Assembly: GCA_002309675.1 (NCBI GenBank) | Contig: DBXX01000099.1 | Coordinates: 1 to 15,008 of the forward strand | Source of the DNA: Lachnospiraceae bacterium UBA1201 | Lineage (GTDB): Bacteria; Bacillota; Clostridia; Lachnospirales; Lachnospiraceae | Length of the DNA stretch: 15,008 bases | Direction of reading: 5' to 3' | In this document: piece after piece, positions 5,678-13,151 of the stretch | How positions within the stretch are numbered: position 1 is the stretch's first letter | How the letters are laid out: each line of letters begins with the position of its first letter | Position numbers and translations under genes: made by a program | Notes under the pieces: model-generated | What the model saw: the letters and a program-made list of their open reading frames with translations, nothing else | Databases searched by the model: none | What the model was told of the DNA's origin: nothing

Positions 5678-6856
5678 GTGGAAAATTTGGAAAAACCAAT
5701 CTATCTGGATTACGGAGCGACGTCGCCCATGTGGCCGGAGGCGGTCGCGGCGATGCTTCCGTATTTTACGGAACGCTTCGGGAACCCGTCCGGCGTGTGT
5801 AAAGCTGCGCAGGATGCGCGAAAGGGCGTTGAGGAGGCGCGGCGGAAAGTTGCACAGGCCCTGGGCGGCGTGCCGGCACAAACTGTGTATTTTACGGGCG
5901 GCGGGACCGAGTCGGACAATCTGGCGCTCACGGGCTTCGTGAACGCGATGCGGGCGCAGGCGCCCGATAAACCTCTCCATATCGTGGTGGGGGCGACCGA
6001 GCATCCGGCAGTGCTGGAAACAGCACGCTATCTGGAACGGACCGGCGTTGCGGTCAGCTACGCCCGGTGCGATGCAAACGGCGTGATCACGCCGGAGTAT
6101 CTGGAGCAGGCCATGCGGCCGGATACGGTCCTGGTCAGCATCATGTATGCGAATAATGAAGTCGGAACGGTGCAGCCGGTCAGTGAACTGGCTGCCGTTT
6201 CGCATACTTACGGCGCCGTGTTTCATACCGACGCCGTTCAGGCGTTTGGGCATATTTCGATCGATCCGGCGTCGGAAGGTGTGGACATGCTCAGTGCGTC
6301 CGGACATAAGTTCGGCGGTCCGAAGGGGACCGGTTTCCTTTACGTGCGCGAGGGCGTGAAACTCACCCCGATCCTCAACGGCGGCGGCCAGGAGCGGCAC
6401 CTGCGCTCCGGTACGCTGAATGTGCCGGGCATCATCGGCATGGGCGAGGCGGCGCGGATCAGCGCCGCCGGCATGGCAGAGACTGTCGCACGTGTGGCGG
6501 GCTTGCGTGACCTTCTGCAGCAGTTGATCCTGGAGAAACTGCCGGATATTACGGTCCGCGGAGCAGGCACCCCGCGTCTTCCCGGCCATCTGAGCCTGAC
6601 CGTCCCGGGCGTTACCGGCGAAAATCTGGTGCTGATGCTAAACTTGCGCGGAATCTGCATTTCCGCGGGTTCGGCCTGCACCAGCGGCGAGACGGCGCCG
6701 TCGCATGTCCTTTCGGCCATGGGATTGACCGAGAAAGAATGCTACGGGACGGTGCGCATTACGTTGGGACCGCAGACGACGCGGGAGGAGATCGAAGAAA
6801 CTGCCGTGGCTGTGATCGAGGAAGTAACGAGGTTACGGAGCATGAACCTCGGGTAA
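5678..6856 (+). CDS. Cysteine desulfurase, NifS/IscS type
   Basis: A PLP enzyme that takes sulfur from L-cysteine as a protein persulfide, leaving alanine, for Fe-S clusters or thio-modified tRNA. Counting from the chosen start (392 residues), the PLP lysine is K211 in SGHKFGGPKG, the cofactor-contacting residues include H109, N160 and D185, and the persulfide cysteine is C334 in SAGSACTSGE. The near-terminal RITLGPQTT resembles the RxSLG-x-x-T motif of group I enzymes. I chose GTG at 5678 because AGAGGA lies six bases upstream and the protein then starts just before the usual YLDYxAT; an in-frame GTG at 5654 overlaps the previous stop but has no good site. No IscU, SufU, MnmA or ThiI gene is adjacent, so its acceptor is unknown. 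It is probably cotranscribed with the A/B array. Confidence 0.9.
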   Translation: MENLEKPIYLDYGATSPMWPEAVAAMLPYFTERFGNPSGVCKAAQDARKGVEEARRKVAQALGGVPAQTVYFTGGGTESDNLALTGFVNAMRAQAPDKPLHIVVGATEHPAVLETARYLERTGVAVSYARCDANGVITPEYLEQAMRPDTVLVSIMYANNEVGTVQPVSELAAVSHTYGAVFHTDAVQAFGHISIDPASEGVDMLSASGHKFGGPKGTGFLYVREGVKLTPILNGGGQERHLRSGTLNVPGIIGMGEAARISAAGMAETVARVAGLRDLLQQLILEKLPDITVRGAGTPRLPGHLSLTVPGVTGENLVLMLNLRGICISAGSACTSGETAPSHVLSAMGLTEKECYGTVRITLGPQTTREEIEETAVAVIEEVTRLRSMNLG

Positions 6857-6881
6857 ATGTACGATCGCGGAAAATGTTTGA

Positions 6882-6911
6882 TTGTCACGAGTGCATGGAA
6901 CGTGCTATAAT
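6882..6911 (+). promoter_or_regulatory. Promoter of alanine racemase
   Basis: TTGTCA (6882-6887, 5 of 6) and TATAAT (6906-6911) with an 18-base spacer, and TG one base before the -10 (extended -10). It lies 25 bases after the desulfurase stop, so the racemase can be transcribed separately. The expected start, about 6918, coincides with the first base of a stem-loop. Confidence 0.75.
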
Positions 6912-6917
6912 ATACGG

Positions 6918-6934
6918 TATCGGCCGGGCCGATA
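6918..6934 (+). promoter_or_regulatory. 5'-terminal stem-loop of the alr transcript
   Basis: TATCGGC (6918-6924) pairs with GCCGATA (6928-6934) around a CGG loop. Given the -10 at 6906-6911, the stem would sit at the very 5' end of the mRNA, where such hairpins are known to slow 5'-end-dependent decay. There is no T-run, so it is not a terminator. The role in this gene is an inference. Confidence 0.45.
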
Positions 6935-6944
6935 GCAAAGACAG

Positions 6945-6971
6945 TATGAAGGAATCGGTATACGATTTATG
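6945..6971 (+). other. Possible 8-codon leader frame before alr
   Basis: An ATG at 6945 opens a frame of eight codons (MKESVYDL) whose TGA (positions 6969-6971 read as part of ATGA; the stop is 6970-6972) overlaps the alr start. The true alr start lacks a close ribosome site, whereas a coupled re-initiation would explain its use. The leader's own site is poor (AAAGACAG), so it may not be translated. Low confidence. Confidence 0.25.
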
Positions 6972-8210
6972 AATGGTTACTATAGAACATTTGCAGTGGT
7001 GGATCTGGATGCGATCCGGCAGAATATCCTGGCTGCGCGGAAGCGTATCGCACAGGGAGCTAACGGAAAGAACGTGAAGTTACTGGCCGTCATCAAGGCG
7101 GACGGCTACGGTCACGGTGCGACCTGTGTGGCGCACTATCTGCGTGACCTGGTGGACTTCTACGGCGTAGCGACGATCGACGAAGCAGTGGAGATCAAAG
7201 AGAGCTTCCGGCAGTGCCGAAACACGCCCATGACGGTGCGGACGCCGGAGGGCGAAAAGAAGCTGCCTGTACATGAGGGCGAGCCGCCTATTCTGATTCT
7301 GGGCTATACATCGCCGAAGGAGTACGAGGTGGCGGTGCGTGAAGAGATCCGCCTGACCATGGACAGCGAAGAGAACCTGAAAGCATTTGCCGCGGAGGCA
7401 GTGCGCCAGGGACGGAAGGCATATGCCCATATCAAACTGAACACCGGCATGACGCGTCTGGGCTTCGAGGCTACGAAAGAGGAGGCGAAGCGGCTGGCGC
7501 AGCTGGCGAAGACGCCCGGTCTGGTCCTGGAAGGGTTATTTACCCATTTTTCCTGCGCGGATATGACGGATGAGGCATTCACCCACGAGCAGGAAGAAAA
7601 ATACAGAGCATTTGCCGAGGCTTTGGAGGCAGAGGGTCTGTCGATCCCGATCAAACACGCCTGCAACTCCGCCGGCATCATGCGTTTTTCCGACAGTTAC
7701 TACGACATGTGCCGCAGCGGCATCATCACCTACGGCCTATATCCGTCGGATGAGGTGGACCACACATTGCTTAAACTTACGCCTGCGATGTCGTGGTTTT
7801 CGCACGTCATCCACGTGCGCGAGATCGCGGCCGGCGTTCCCGTCAGCTACGGCGCGACCTTCGTATCCGAACGCCCCATGCGCTTAGCGACGGTCTGCGT
7901 GGGCTACGCAGACGGTTATTCGCGCAGCCTCTCGAGCCGCGGCTATGTTTTGATCCACGGGAAGAAGGCACCCATCGTGGGCCGTGTCTGCATGGACCAG
8001 ATGATGGTGGATGTGACTGACATCGAGGACGTTCGCGTGGAGGATGTGGTGACGCTCGCAGGCTGCGAGACCGTATTGACCGGGAAGGAAGCGCCCGCGC
8101 TTTCAGTGGACGAAATATCCGCCCTCGCCGGCAGTTTTTCCTATGAATTCGTCTGCGGAATCGGCAAGCGCGTGCCCCGACTGTATGTGGGTGAGCGCCT
8201 GCAGGGTTGA
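6969..8210 (+). CDS. alr: Alanine racemase
   Basis: Interconverts L- and D-alanine with PLP and supplies D-alanine for peptidoglycan. The N-terminal barrel carries the PLP lysine K43 in the signature AVIKADGYGHG; the C-terminal beta domain has the catalytic tyrosine Y294 in VSYGATF and the conserved MDQMMVDVT (342-350). At 413 residues it is longer than the usual 370-390: residues about 80-105, between the first helices and the PILILGY strand, form an extra loop containing TPEGEKKLPVHEGE. The ATG has a distant AAGGA (6949-6953); an eight-codon frame starting at 6945 ends in an ATGA overlap with it, so re-initiation may help. It has its own promoter. The next module's promoter overlaps its stop codon. 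Confidence 0.93.
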   Translation: MNGYYRTFAVVDLDAIRQNILAARKRIAQGANGKNVKLLAVIKADGYGHGATCVAHYLRDLVDFYGVATIDEAVEIKESFRQCRNTPMTVRTPEGEKKLPVHEGEPPILILGYTSPKEYEVAVREEIRLTMDSEENLKAFAAEAVRQGRKAYAHIKLNTGMTRLGFEATKEEAKRLAQLAKTPGLVLEGLFTHFSCADMTDEAFTHEQEEKYRAFAEALEAEGLSIPIKHACNSAGIMRFSDSYYDMCRSGIITYGLYPSDEVDHTLLKLTPAMSWFSHVIHVREIAAGVPVSYGATFVSERPMRLATVCVGYADGYSRSLSSRGYVLIHGKKAPIVGRVCMDQMMVDVTDIEDVRVEDVVTLAGCETVLTGKEAPALSVDEISALAGSFSYEFVCGIGKRVPRLYVGERLQG

Positions 8211-8253
8211 TATGATATCATAATTATGATAGAATAATGATAAGATATCATTA
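8207..8253 (+). promoter_or_regulatory. Promoter and palindromic operators of the toxin-antitoxin module
   Basis: TTGATA (8207-8212) and TAGAAT (8230-8235), 17 bases apart, form a promoter that begins at the alr stop. It is overlaid by perfect palindromes: TATGATATCATA (8211-8222) and ATCATAATTATGAT (8217-8230), which overlap each other, and by TAATGAT/ATCATTA arms (8235-8241 and 8247-8253). Stacked palindromes over the promoter are what Phd/YefM antitoxins typically bind in autorepression. The ribosome site AGGAGGTG (8253-8260) follows. Confidence 0.7.
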
Positions 8254-8264
8254 GGAGGTGTAAT

Positions 8265-8522
8265 ATGATCTCAATTCGACCCGTATCAGATTTACGAAAC
8301 AAGTTTACAGAGATAGAAAAAGAAGTGAATGGTGGAGATCCTGTATTCCTCACGAAAAACGGATATGGAACCATGGTTGTGATGAGCATTTCTGCTTATT
8401 CGAACTTGACATCCGGCGTTGAGAAGGCCTTGGATGAGGCTGATGAGTACGCGACTGCTTCTAATGAGAGGATGACACACGAAGAGGTATTCGGTTCATT
8501 AAGGAGACGTTTGAATGAGTAG
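8265..8522 (+). CDS. Phd/YefM-family antitoxin
   Basis: An 85-residue antitoxin of a type II system: the N-terminal half should dimerise and bind the operator, the C-terminal tail should wrap the toxin. Recognisable family features are the start MISIRPVSDLRNKF, the G-D-PVFLTKNGYG turn (24-35) and VVMS near 38-41. The acidic tail (GVEKALDEADEY, 51-62) is the likely toxin-binding part. AGGAGGTG lies four bases before the ATG. The stop overlaps the toxin's original ATG. The module is visibly AT-richer than its neighbours and sits between two housekeeping genes, as expected of a horizontally acquired insert. The antitoxin frame appears intact. Confidence 0.88.
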   Translation: MISIRPVSDLRNKFTEIEKEVNGGDPVFLTKNGYGTMVVMSISAYSNLTSGVEKALDEADEYATASNERMTHEEVFGSLRRRLNE

Positions 8523-8844
8523 AACTCACTAAACGCTAAGGTATCTCCCGTTGTTCTATAATGACCTTGAGAATCACGTGAGATATATTTCAGAAGTCTT
8601 GGGCAATGTAGAAGCAGCAAGAAATCTCTTAGATGAAATAGAGTTAGCGATCCTATCGCGACTTCCTGCGGCCGAATCATTTGAGCCCTATCACTCCGCG
8701 AAAGAGCGTAGTTATCCAAATTATCGAATCTACATACGGAATTACACGATTTATTATGTAGTGATTCCACAGAAGGAAGATGAGAGGGTTATGGAGGTCC
8801 GTCGGGTTCTTCATAACTTGCAGGACAGAAACAAAAAAATATAA
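8515..8844 (+). pseudogene. ParE/RelE-family toxin with a nonsense codon at position 6
   Basis: The reading frame starts with ATG at 8515, eight bases after AAGGAG (8501-8506) and overlapping the antitoxin stop, the standard layout for this toxin class. It reads M-S-R-T-H, then TAA (8530-8532), then TLRYLPLFYNDLENHVRYI, which matches the usual start of the family. One base change (for example TAT or TAC to TAA) explains the stop. The rest is a complete ParE/RelE domain of about 100 residues, with RIYIRNYTIYYVV and MEVRRVLH near the end. A restart at TTG 8551 (97 residues) is possible but has only a weak site (CTAAGG) and would drop the first beta strand. I call it a probable pseudogene; a sequencing error or an active restart cannot be excluded. 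Confidence 0.75.
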
Positions 8845-8851
8845 ATTGTGC

Positions 8852-8880
8852 TTGCATTCTCGTTTCATCCGTGCTATACT
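8852..8880 (+). promoter_or_regulatory. Promoter of rpmE
   Basis: TTGCAT (8852-8857) and TATACT (8875-8880) with a 17-base spacer and an extended TG (8872-8873). It starts a few bases after the toxin stop. The 5' leader of about 65 bases holds a small stem-loop, TATTGT (8915-8920) with ACAATA (8927-8932), just before the ribosome site. Whether this serves autoregulation by L31 is not known. Confidence 0.75.
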
Positions 8881-8953
8881 TTCATGGAATGCGCGGTAAA
8901 ACGGCGCTAAACTATATTGTCCAAGAACAATAGAAAGCGAATGAGGTGAAATC

Positions 8954-9151
8954 ATGAAAGAAGGAATCCATCCTGAGTATTATCAGGCAAAGGTTGTTTG
9001 TAACTGCGGTAACGAGTTCGTAACCGGCTCGACAAAGAAGGAGATCCACGTGGAAATCTGCTCCAAGTGCCATCCGTTCTACACCGGTCAGCAGAAGTCT
9101 TCTACTGCTCGCGGTCGTATCGAGAAGTTCAACAAGAAGTACGGTATGTAA
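8954..9151 (+). CDS. rpmE: 50S ribosomal protein L31, zinc-binding form
   Basis: A 65-residue protein of the large ribosomal subunit that helps bridge it to the 30S head. C16, C18, C36 and C39 form the zinc site that marks the zinc-containing paralogue, in contrast to cysteine-free forms made under zinc starvation. The start MKEGIHPEY and GRIEKFNKKYG near the end are typical. GAGGTGA precedes the ATG. It has its own promoter and is followed by a hairpin-rich spacer and a terminator before the DUF1385 gene. The order rpmE - DUF1385 - prmC - prfA is common in Clostridia. Confidence 0.97.
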   Translation: MKEGIHPEYYQAKVVCNCGNEFVTGSTKKEIHVEICSKCHPFYTGQQKSSTARGRIEKFNKKYGM

Positions 9152-9153
9152 GT

Positions 9154-9259
9154 GATGGGCTGCTTTGCTGCCCATCGCGTGAGAAATTTGGTTTTAACCG
9201 AGCTGCTTAGCAGCGAGGATAAAATAAATTTCGAGCCTGTGTGGTTTGCGGAGCAAACC
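9154..9259 (+). promoter_or_regulatory. Series of hairpins downstream of rpmE
   Basis: Three perfect hairpins follow the L31 stop before the terminator: GATGGGC/GCCCATC (9154-9160 with 9170-9176), GCTGC/GCAGC (9202-9206 with 9210-9214, loop TTA) and GGTTTGC/GCAAACC (9243-9249 with 9253-9259, loop GGA). The first two share GCTGCTT around the loop. None has a proper T-run. They could be 3' processing or stability elements, or part of an attenuation leader for the genes downstream. Confidence 0.5.
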
Positions 9260-9321
9260 TTCCTTGTAGTGTGTGGCGAGATCAGAATGATCAACCTACC
9301 CTTATATAACCCGAAAGGCTG

Positions 9322-9359
9322 GGTTGAAGCAGAGGAATCCTTCCGCTTCAACCTTTTTT
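9322..9359 (+). terminator. Intrinsic terminator after rpmE
   Basis: GGTTGAAGC (9322-9330) pairs with GCTTCAACC (9345-9353), followed at once by six T (9354-9359). The 14-base loop can pair further within itself. It ends 25 bases before the DUF1385 start, leaving no room for a promoter after it, so downstream expression needs read-through or an upstream promoter that I could not identify. Confidence 0.8.
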
Positions 9360-9384
9360 AATCCCGGAATAGAAAGGTACCACG

Positions 9385-10503
9385 ATGAAATCATCAGGGA
9401 TCGGCGGCCAGGCCGTCATGGAAGGAATTATGATGCGAAACGGGGAGAAGTACGCCGTCAGCGTACGGAAGCCCGATCAGGAGATCTTCGTTAAGGTCGA
9501 TGAATATAAGGCGCCCGGAAAACGCCCTGCGATCACGCGTATACCGTTTATCCGCGGCGTATTCAACTTTGTTGACTCCATGTATATCGGCATGAAGACA
9601 TTGACCTATTCGGCGTCCTTCTATGAGGAAGAGGAACCTCAAAAGGATAAAGAGGATAAGAAAGATAAAGCGGAAGATGTGAAAGCAGAGGCTGCGGTTG
9701 CGGAGAAGGTGTCCGATGCTGCGGAAGCGACCGATGGTGTGACGACGATCGAGCCGCCGAAGCCTCCGGTAGTAAAGGAAGAGCCGAAGAAGGAAGGCGG
9801 TATGGACGCGACGACATGGTTTGCGGTCCTGCTGTCCATCGTGATCAGTGTGGCTCTCTTTATGGTGCTTCCCGTGTTTTTGGGGAACTTCGTCGCTAAG
9901 GTCACGAACAGCAGCTTCTGGGTGGCATTTGCCGAAGGAATGATTCGCCTGGCGCTCTTCATCGCCTATGTGGCCCTGATCTCGCTGATGCCGGATATAC
10001 GCCGCGTGTACATGTATCACGGCGGCGAGCATAAATGTATCAACTGTGTGGAGCACGGACTTCCGCTCACTGTGGAAAATGTCCGCAAGAGCTCCCGTTT
10101 CCATAAGCGCTGCGGAACCAGCTTCCTGCTCATCGTCATGATGATCAGCATCGTTTTGTTCATGGTGATCCGCGTGCGCACCCTGTGGCTGCGCGTTTTG
10201 AGCCGTATTTTACTGCTTCCGGTGATCGCCGGCGTTTCGTATGAATTCCTGCGACTGGCGGGTAATTCCGATAACAAGGTCGTTTCCCTGCTCAGTAAAC
10301 CGGGTCTGGCGTTGCAGCGGCTGACTACCCGTGAGCCGGACGATTCGATGATCGAAGTCGGCATCGCATCGGTCGAGGCGGTCTTCTCCTGGAAGCAATA
10401 CCTGAACGAAAACTTCGGAATGAATTATGATCTGACGCAGGAGAATGAAGCAACTGAAGAAACGGTTGCGGAAGTTGCGGAGGCTTCCGGGGAGGAAGCA
10501 TGA
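9385..10503 (+). CDS. DUF1385 (YqhQ-like) membrane protein
   Basis: A 372-residue membrane protein of unknown biochemical role. The family core is clear: GGQAVMEGIMMR at 7-18, RGVFNFVDSM near 57-66, YHGGEHKCI (211-219) and LTVENVRKSSRFHKRCGTSFL (two conserved stretches in 228-248). Hydrophobic helices lie near 143-172, 181-203, 245-265 and 270-292. Residues about 81-140 are a charged low-complexity insert rich in Glu, Lys, Asp and Ala, which makes it longer than the usual 300-320, and a second acidic tail follows residue 350. AGAAAGG precedes the ATG. The stop overlaps prmC by four bases (ATGA), and the family is commonly found beside prmC and prfA. Confidence 0.9.
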   Translation: MKSSGIGGQAVMEGIMMRNGEKYAVSVRKPDQEIFVKVDEYKAPGKRPAITRIPFIRGVFNFVDSMYIGMKTLTYSASFYEEEEPQKDKEDKKDKAEDVKAEAAVAEKVSDAAEATDGVTTIEPPKPPVVKEEPKKEGGMDATTWFAVLLSIVISVALFMVLPVFLGNFVAKVTNSSFWVAFAEGMIRLALFIAYVALISLMPDIRRVYMYHGGEHKCINCVEHGLPLTVENVRKSSRFHKRCGTSFLLIVMMISIVLFMVIRVRTLWLRVLSRILLLPVIAGVSYEFLRLAGNSDNKVVSLLSKPGLALQRLTTREPDDSMIEVGIASVEAVFSWKQYLNENFGMNYDLTQENEATEETVAEVAEASGEEA

Positions 10504-11345
10504 AGGACATGACACGAAAGAACCTTCTGGCTTCGGTGGCACAGCGCCTGCGCGAGGGCGGTATCCCGGAGCCGGAGAGCGACGCCTGGATCCTGTTTTC
10601 GCATGTGTTTGGTCTGGACCGCACACACTACCTGCTGGAGCAGGATCGGCCGGCAGACGCCGGGAAGATGACACAGCTGGAGGCGGCTGTTCAGAACCGC
10701 TTAAAGCGTGTTCCGGTGCAGTATATCACAGGCGAGCAGGATTTCTACGGGCTTACGTTTCGCGTGACGCCGGACGTTTTGATCCCGCGGTACGACACGG
10801 AGGTCCTGGTGGACCTGGTGCTGTCGGAGAACCCGAAAGCGGAGCGCTTTCTGGACCTGTGTACGGGCAGCGGCTGCATCGCCGTGTGCCTGATGAAGTC
10901 CGGACAGTTTGCGTTTGGGGAGGCGACAGACATTTCCCGTGCGGCGCTTAAAGTCGCCGCGGACAATGCTTCCCGAAACGGAGTTACGCTGACATTTTCC
11001 GAGGGAGACCTGTGGGAAGCGGTCGGCGATAAGACCTACGACGTCATCGTGTCGAACCCGCCGTATATCGCCGAGAGTGAGCGGCCGACGCTGATGCCGG
11101 AGGTGGAGCAGCACGAACCGGGGCTGGCGCTTTTTGCCGAAAATGACGGACTGGAGTTTTATGAACGTATTGCCCGCGAAGTGTGTGCACATCTTACGCC
11201 CGGAGGGCGCCTGTATGTGGAGATCGGCGCGACGCAGGGCGAGCCGGTGTCAAAGCTGTTTGAGAAATGCGGACTTAGCGAGGTCCGCGTGACGAAGGAT
11301 CTGGCGGGGCTTTCACGCGTGGTGAGCGCGATCAAGCCCGAATAA
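10500..11345 (+). CDS. prmC: Peptide chain release factor N5-glutamine methyltransferase
   Basis: Transfers a methyl group from S-adenosylmethionine to the glutamine of the GGQ motif of release factors, which raises termination efficiency. The N-terminal helical domain (about 1-75) binds the factor; the C-terminal Rossmann domain has the cofactor loop FLDLCTGSGCIA (117-128) and the signature NPPYI (186-190). VLIPRYDTE (93-101) is the family's PR-x-[DE]TE stretch. At 281 residues it is of normal length. It starts within the DUF1385 stop codon and lies 41 bases before the gene for its substrate RF1, so enzyme and target are probably cotranscribed. Confidence 0.95.
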   Translation: MKDMTRKNLLASVAQRLREGGIPEPESDAWILFSHVFGLDRTHYLLEQDRPADAGKMTQLEAAVQNRLKRVPVQYITGEQDFYGLTFRVTPDVLIPRYDTEVLVDLVLSENPKAERFLDLCTGSGCIAVCLMKSGQFAFGEATDISRAALKVAADNASRNGVTLTFSEGDLWEAVGDKTYDVIVSNPPYIAESERPTLMPEVEQHEPGLALFAENDGLEFYERIAREVCAHLTPGGRLYVEIGATQGEPVSKLFEKCGLSEVRVTKDLAGLSRVVSAIKPE

Positions 11346-11386
11346 TAGATACAGAACACGCACAGAATGTGCGGAACGGAGAGAAC

Positions 11387-12464
<1,078 letters not shown>

Positions 12465-12466
<2 letters not shown>

Positions 12467-12491
12467 AAAAACCAAGGGGACAGCCCCTTGG
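12465..12491 (-). terminator. Intrinsic terminator of the yegP-like gene (minus strand)
   Basis: CCAAGGGG (12472-12479) pairs with CCCCTTGG (12484-12491) around a 4-base loop. Seven A on the plus strand (12465-12471) give a T-run directly after the stem on the minus strand. It therefore fits the gene that ends at 12558 on the minus strand, and its T-run overlaps the stop codon of prfA. Confidence 0.75.
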
Positions 12492-12502
12492 CATAAATAA
12501 TT

Positions 12503-12541
12503 CAGGCCGCCGGGATGCTCCCGGCGGCCTGATATTTTTTT
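12503..12541 (+). terminator. Intrinsic terminator of prfA
   Basis: A 13-bp GC-rich stem, CAGGCCGCCGGGA (12503-12515) with TCCCGGCGGCCTG (12519-12531), and a run of seven T (12535-12541) a few bases later. It closes the translation cluster and lies just before the end of the convergent gene. Confidence 0.9.
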
Positions 12542-12557
12542 GTTCGGAAACGTAGGA

Positions 12558-12929
12558 TTACTTCGCCTCTTCGATCGCAGCATCGGGAGCGTTCTTCTGA
12601 ACACTTGCGATACCTTTCTCGCAGTTTGCTTTCGTAACGTAGCCTTCGGATACAGCGATGATCTCGCCGTTTCTGGCCTTCAGACGGAAACGGAACTCGC
12701 CTGCCTTATCTGTGTAGATCTCGAACTTCGGGTTTGTAACGGTCGCGAAACCTTCTACGGTCTGGTCTTCGATCTTAGCGATCTCGGCGTTCTTCTGAAC
12801 ACTTGCGATACCGTTCTTGCATGCCGACAATGTCGTATAAACCTCGGAAGTAGCGATCACCTGGCCGTTGGTAGCAAGCAGATCGAACTTAGTTCCGGTC
12901 TTAGTTTCCTTAATGATAAACTTTCCCAT
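12558..12929 (-). CDS. YegP-like protein with two DUF1508 repeats
   Basis: A 123-residue protein built from two copies of the short DUF1508 (YegP) module: residues about 13-54 (KFDLLATNGQVIATSEVY to IEDQ) and 68-120 (KFEIYTDKAGEFRFRLKARN to IEE). Each ends with GIASVQKNA. The family is small and cytosolic and its biochemical role is not established. GGAGGTG lies just before the start (12934-12940 on the plus strand), and a near-perfect promoter lies upstream. The matching ends of the two repeats share a 26-base identical DNA string (12589-12614 and 12787-12812). It faces prfA and has its own terminator. Confidence 0.9.
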   Translation of the reverse strand: MGKFIIKETKTGTKFDLLATNGQVIATSEVYTTLSACKNGIASVQKNAEIAKIEDQTVEGFATVTNPKFEIYTDKAGEFRFRLKARNGEIIAVSEGYVTKANCEKGIASVQKNAPDAAIEEAK

Positions 12930-12967
12930 TTTACACCTCCGTGTGCACGTAGTATTTTTGTGTCTTC

Positions 12968-12996
12968 AATATACACCGAATCCGCATAACTGTCAA
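12968..12996 (-). promoter_or_regulatory. Promoter of the yegP-like gene
   Basis: On the minus strand a consensus TTGACA (12996-12991) and TATATT (12973-12968) are separated by exactly 17 bases. This is the best -35 in the window and suggests strong expression of the small protein. The leader to the ATG is about 30 bases and holds the GGAGGTG site. Confidence 0.85.
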
Positions 12997-13062
12997 GATT
13001 TTTCTGAATCTTATCCCCAATTTCATACTATTGCCCGGTTGGCGTTATGTGGCCTAAGTCTC

Positions 13063-13090
13063 TTGCGTTTCCGCTCCGGACTGGTATAAT
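13063..13090 (+). promoter_or_regulatory. Promoter of endonuclease III
   Basis: TATAAT (13085-13090) with an extended TG (13082-13083). The -35 is poor: TTGCGT (13063-13068), 16-base spacing. The leader is about 55 bases. Confidence 0.6.
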
Positions 13091-13151
13091 TAGTTCAGGG
13101 AGAAATGCATGCTATGAAGCGGACATTTCCCGCGAAAAGAGAGGAGCCGAT

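Noticed and set aside
5483..6589. A 368-codon open frame antisense to the cysteine desulfurase
   Set aside because: A mirror of GC-rich third positions; histidine- and arginine-rich composition, no domain, and the plus strand is clearly the gene.
9152..9361. A 69-codon frame after rpmE
   Set aside because: Starts with GTG inside the first hairpin, has no ribosome site, and is made of the hairpin series and terminator.
12540..12989. A plus-strand 149-codon frame opposite the yegP-like gene
   Set aside because: Mirror of a gene with a strong promoter, ribosome site and two recognisable DUF1508 modules.
13047..13151. An upstream start for endonuclease III
   Set aside because: The extension contains the -10 and the leader; AGAGGAG and family length support ATG 13152.
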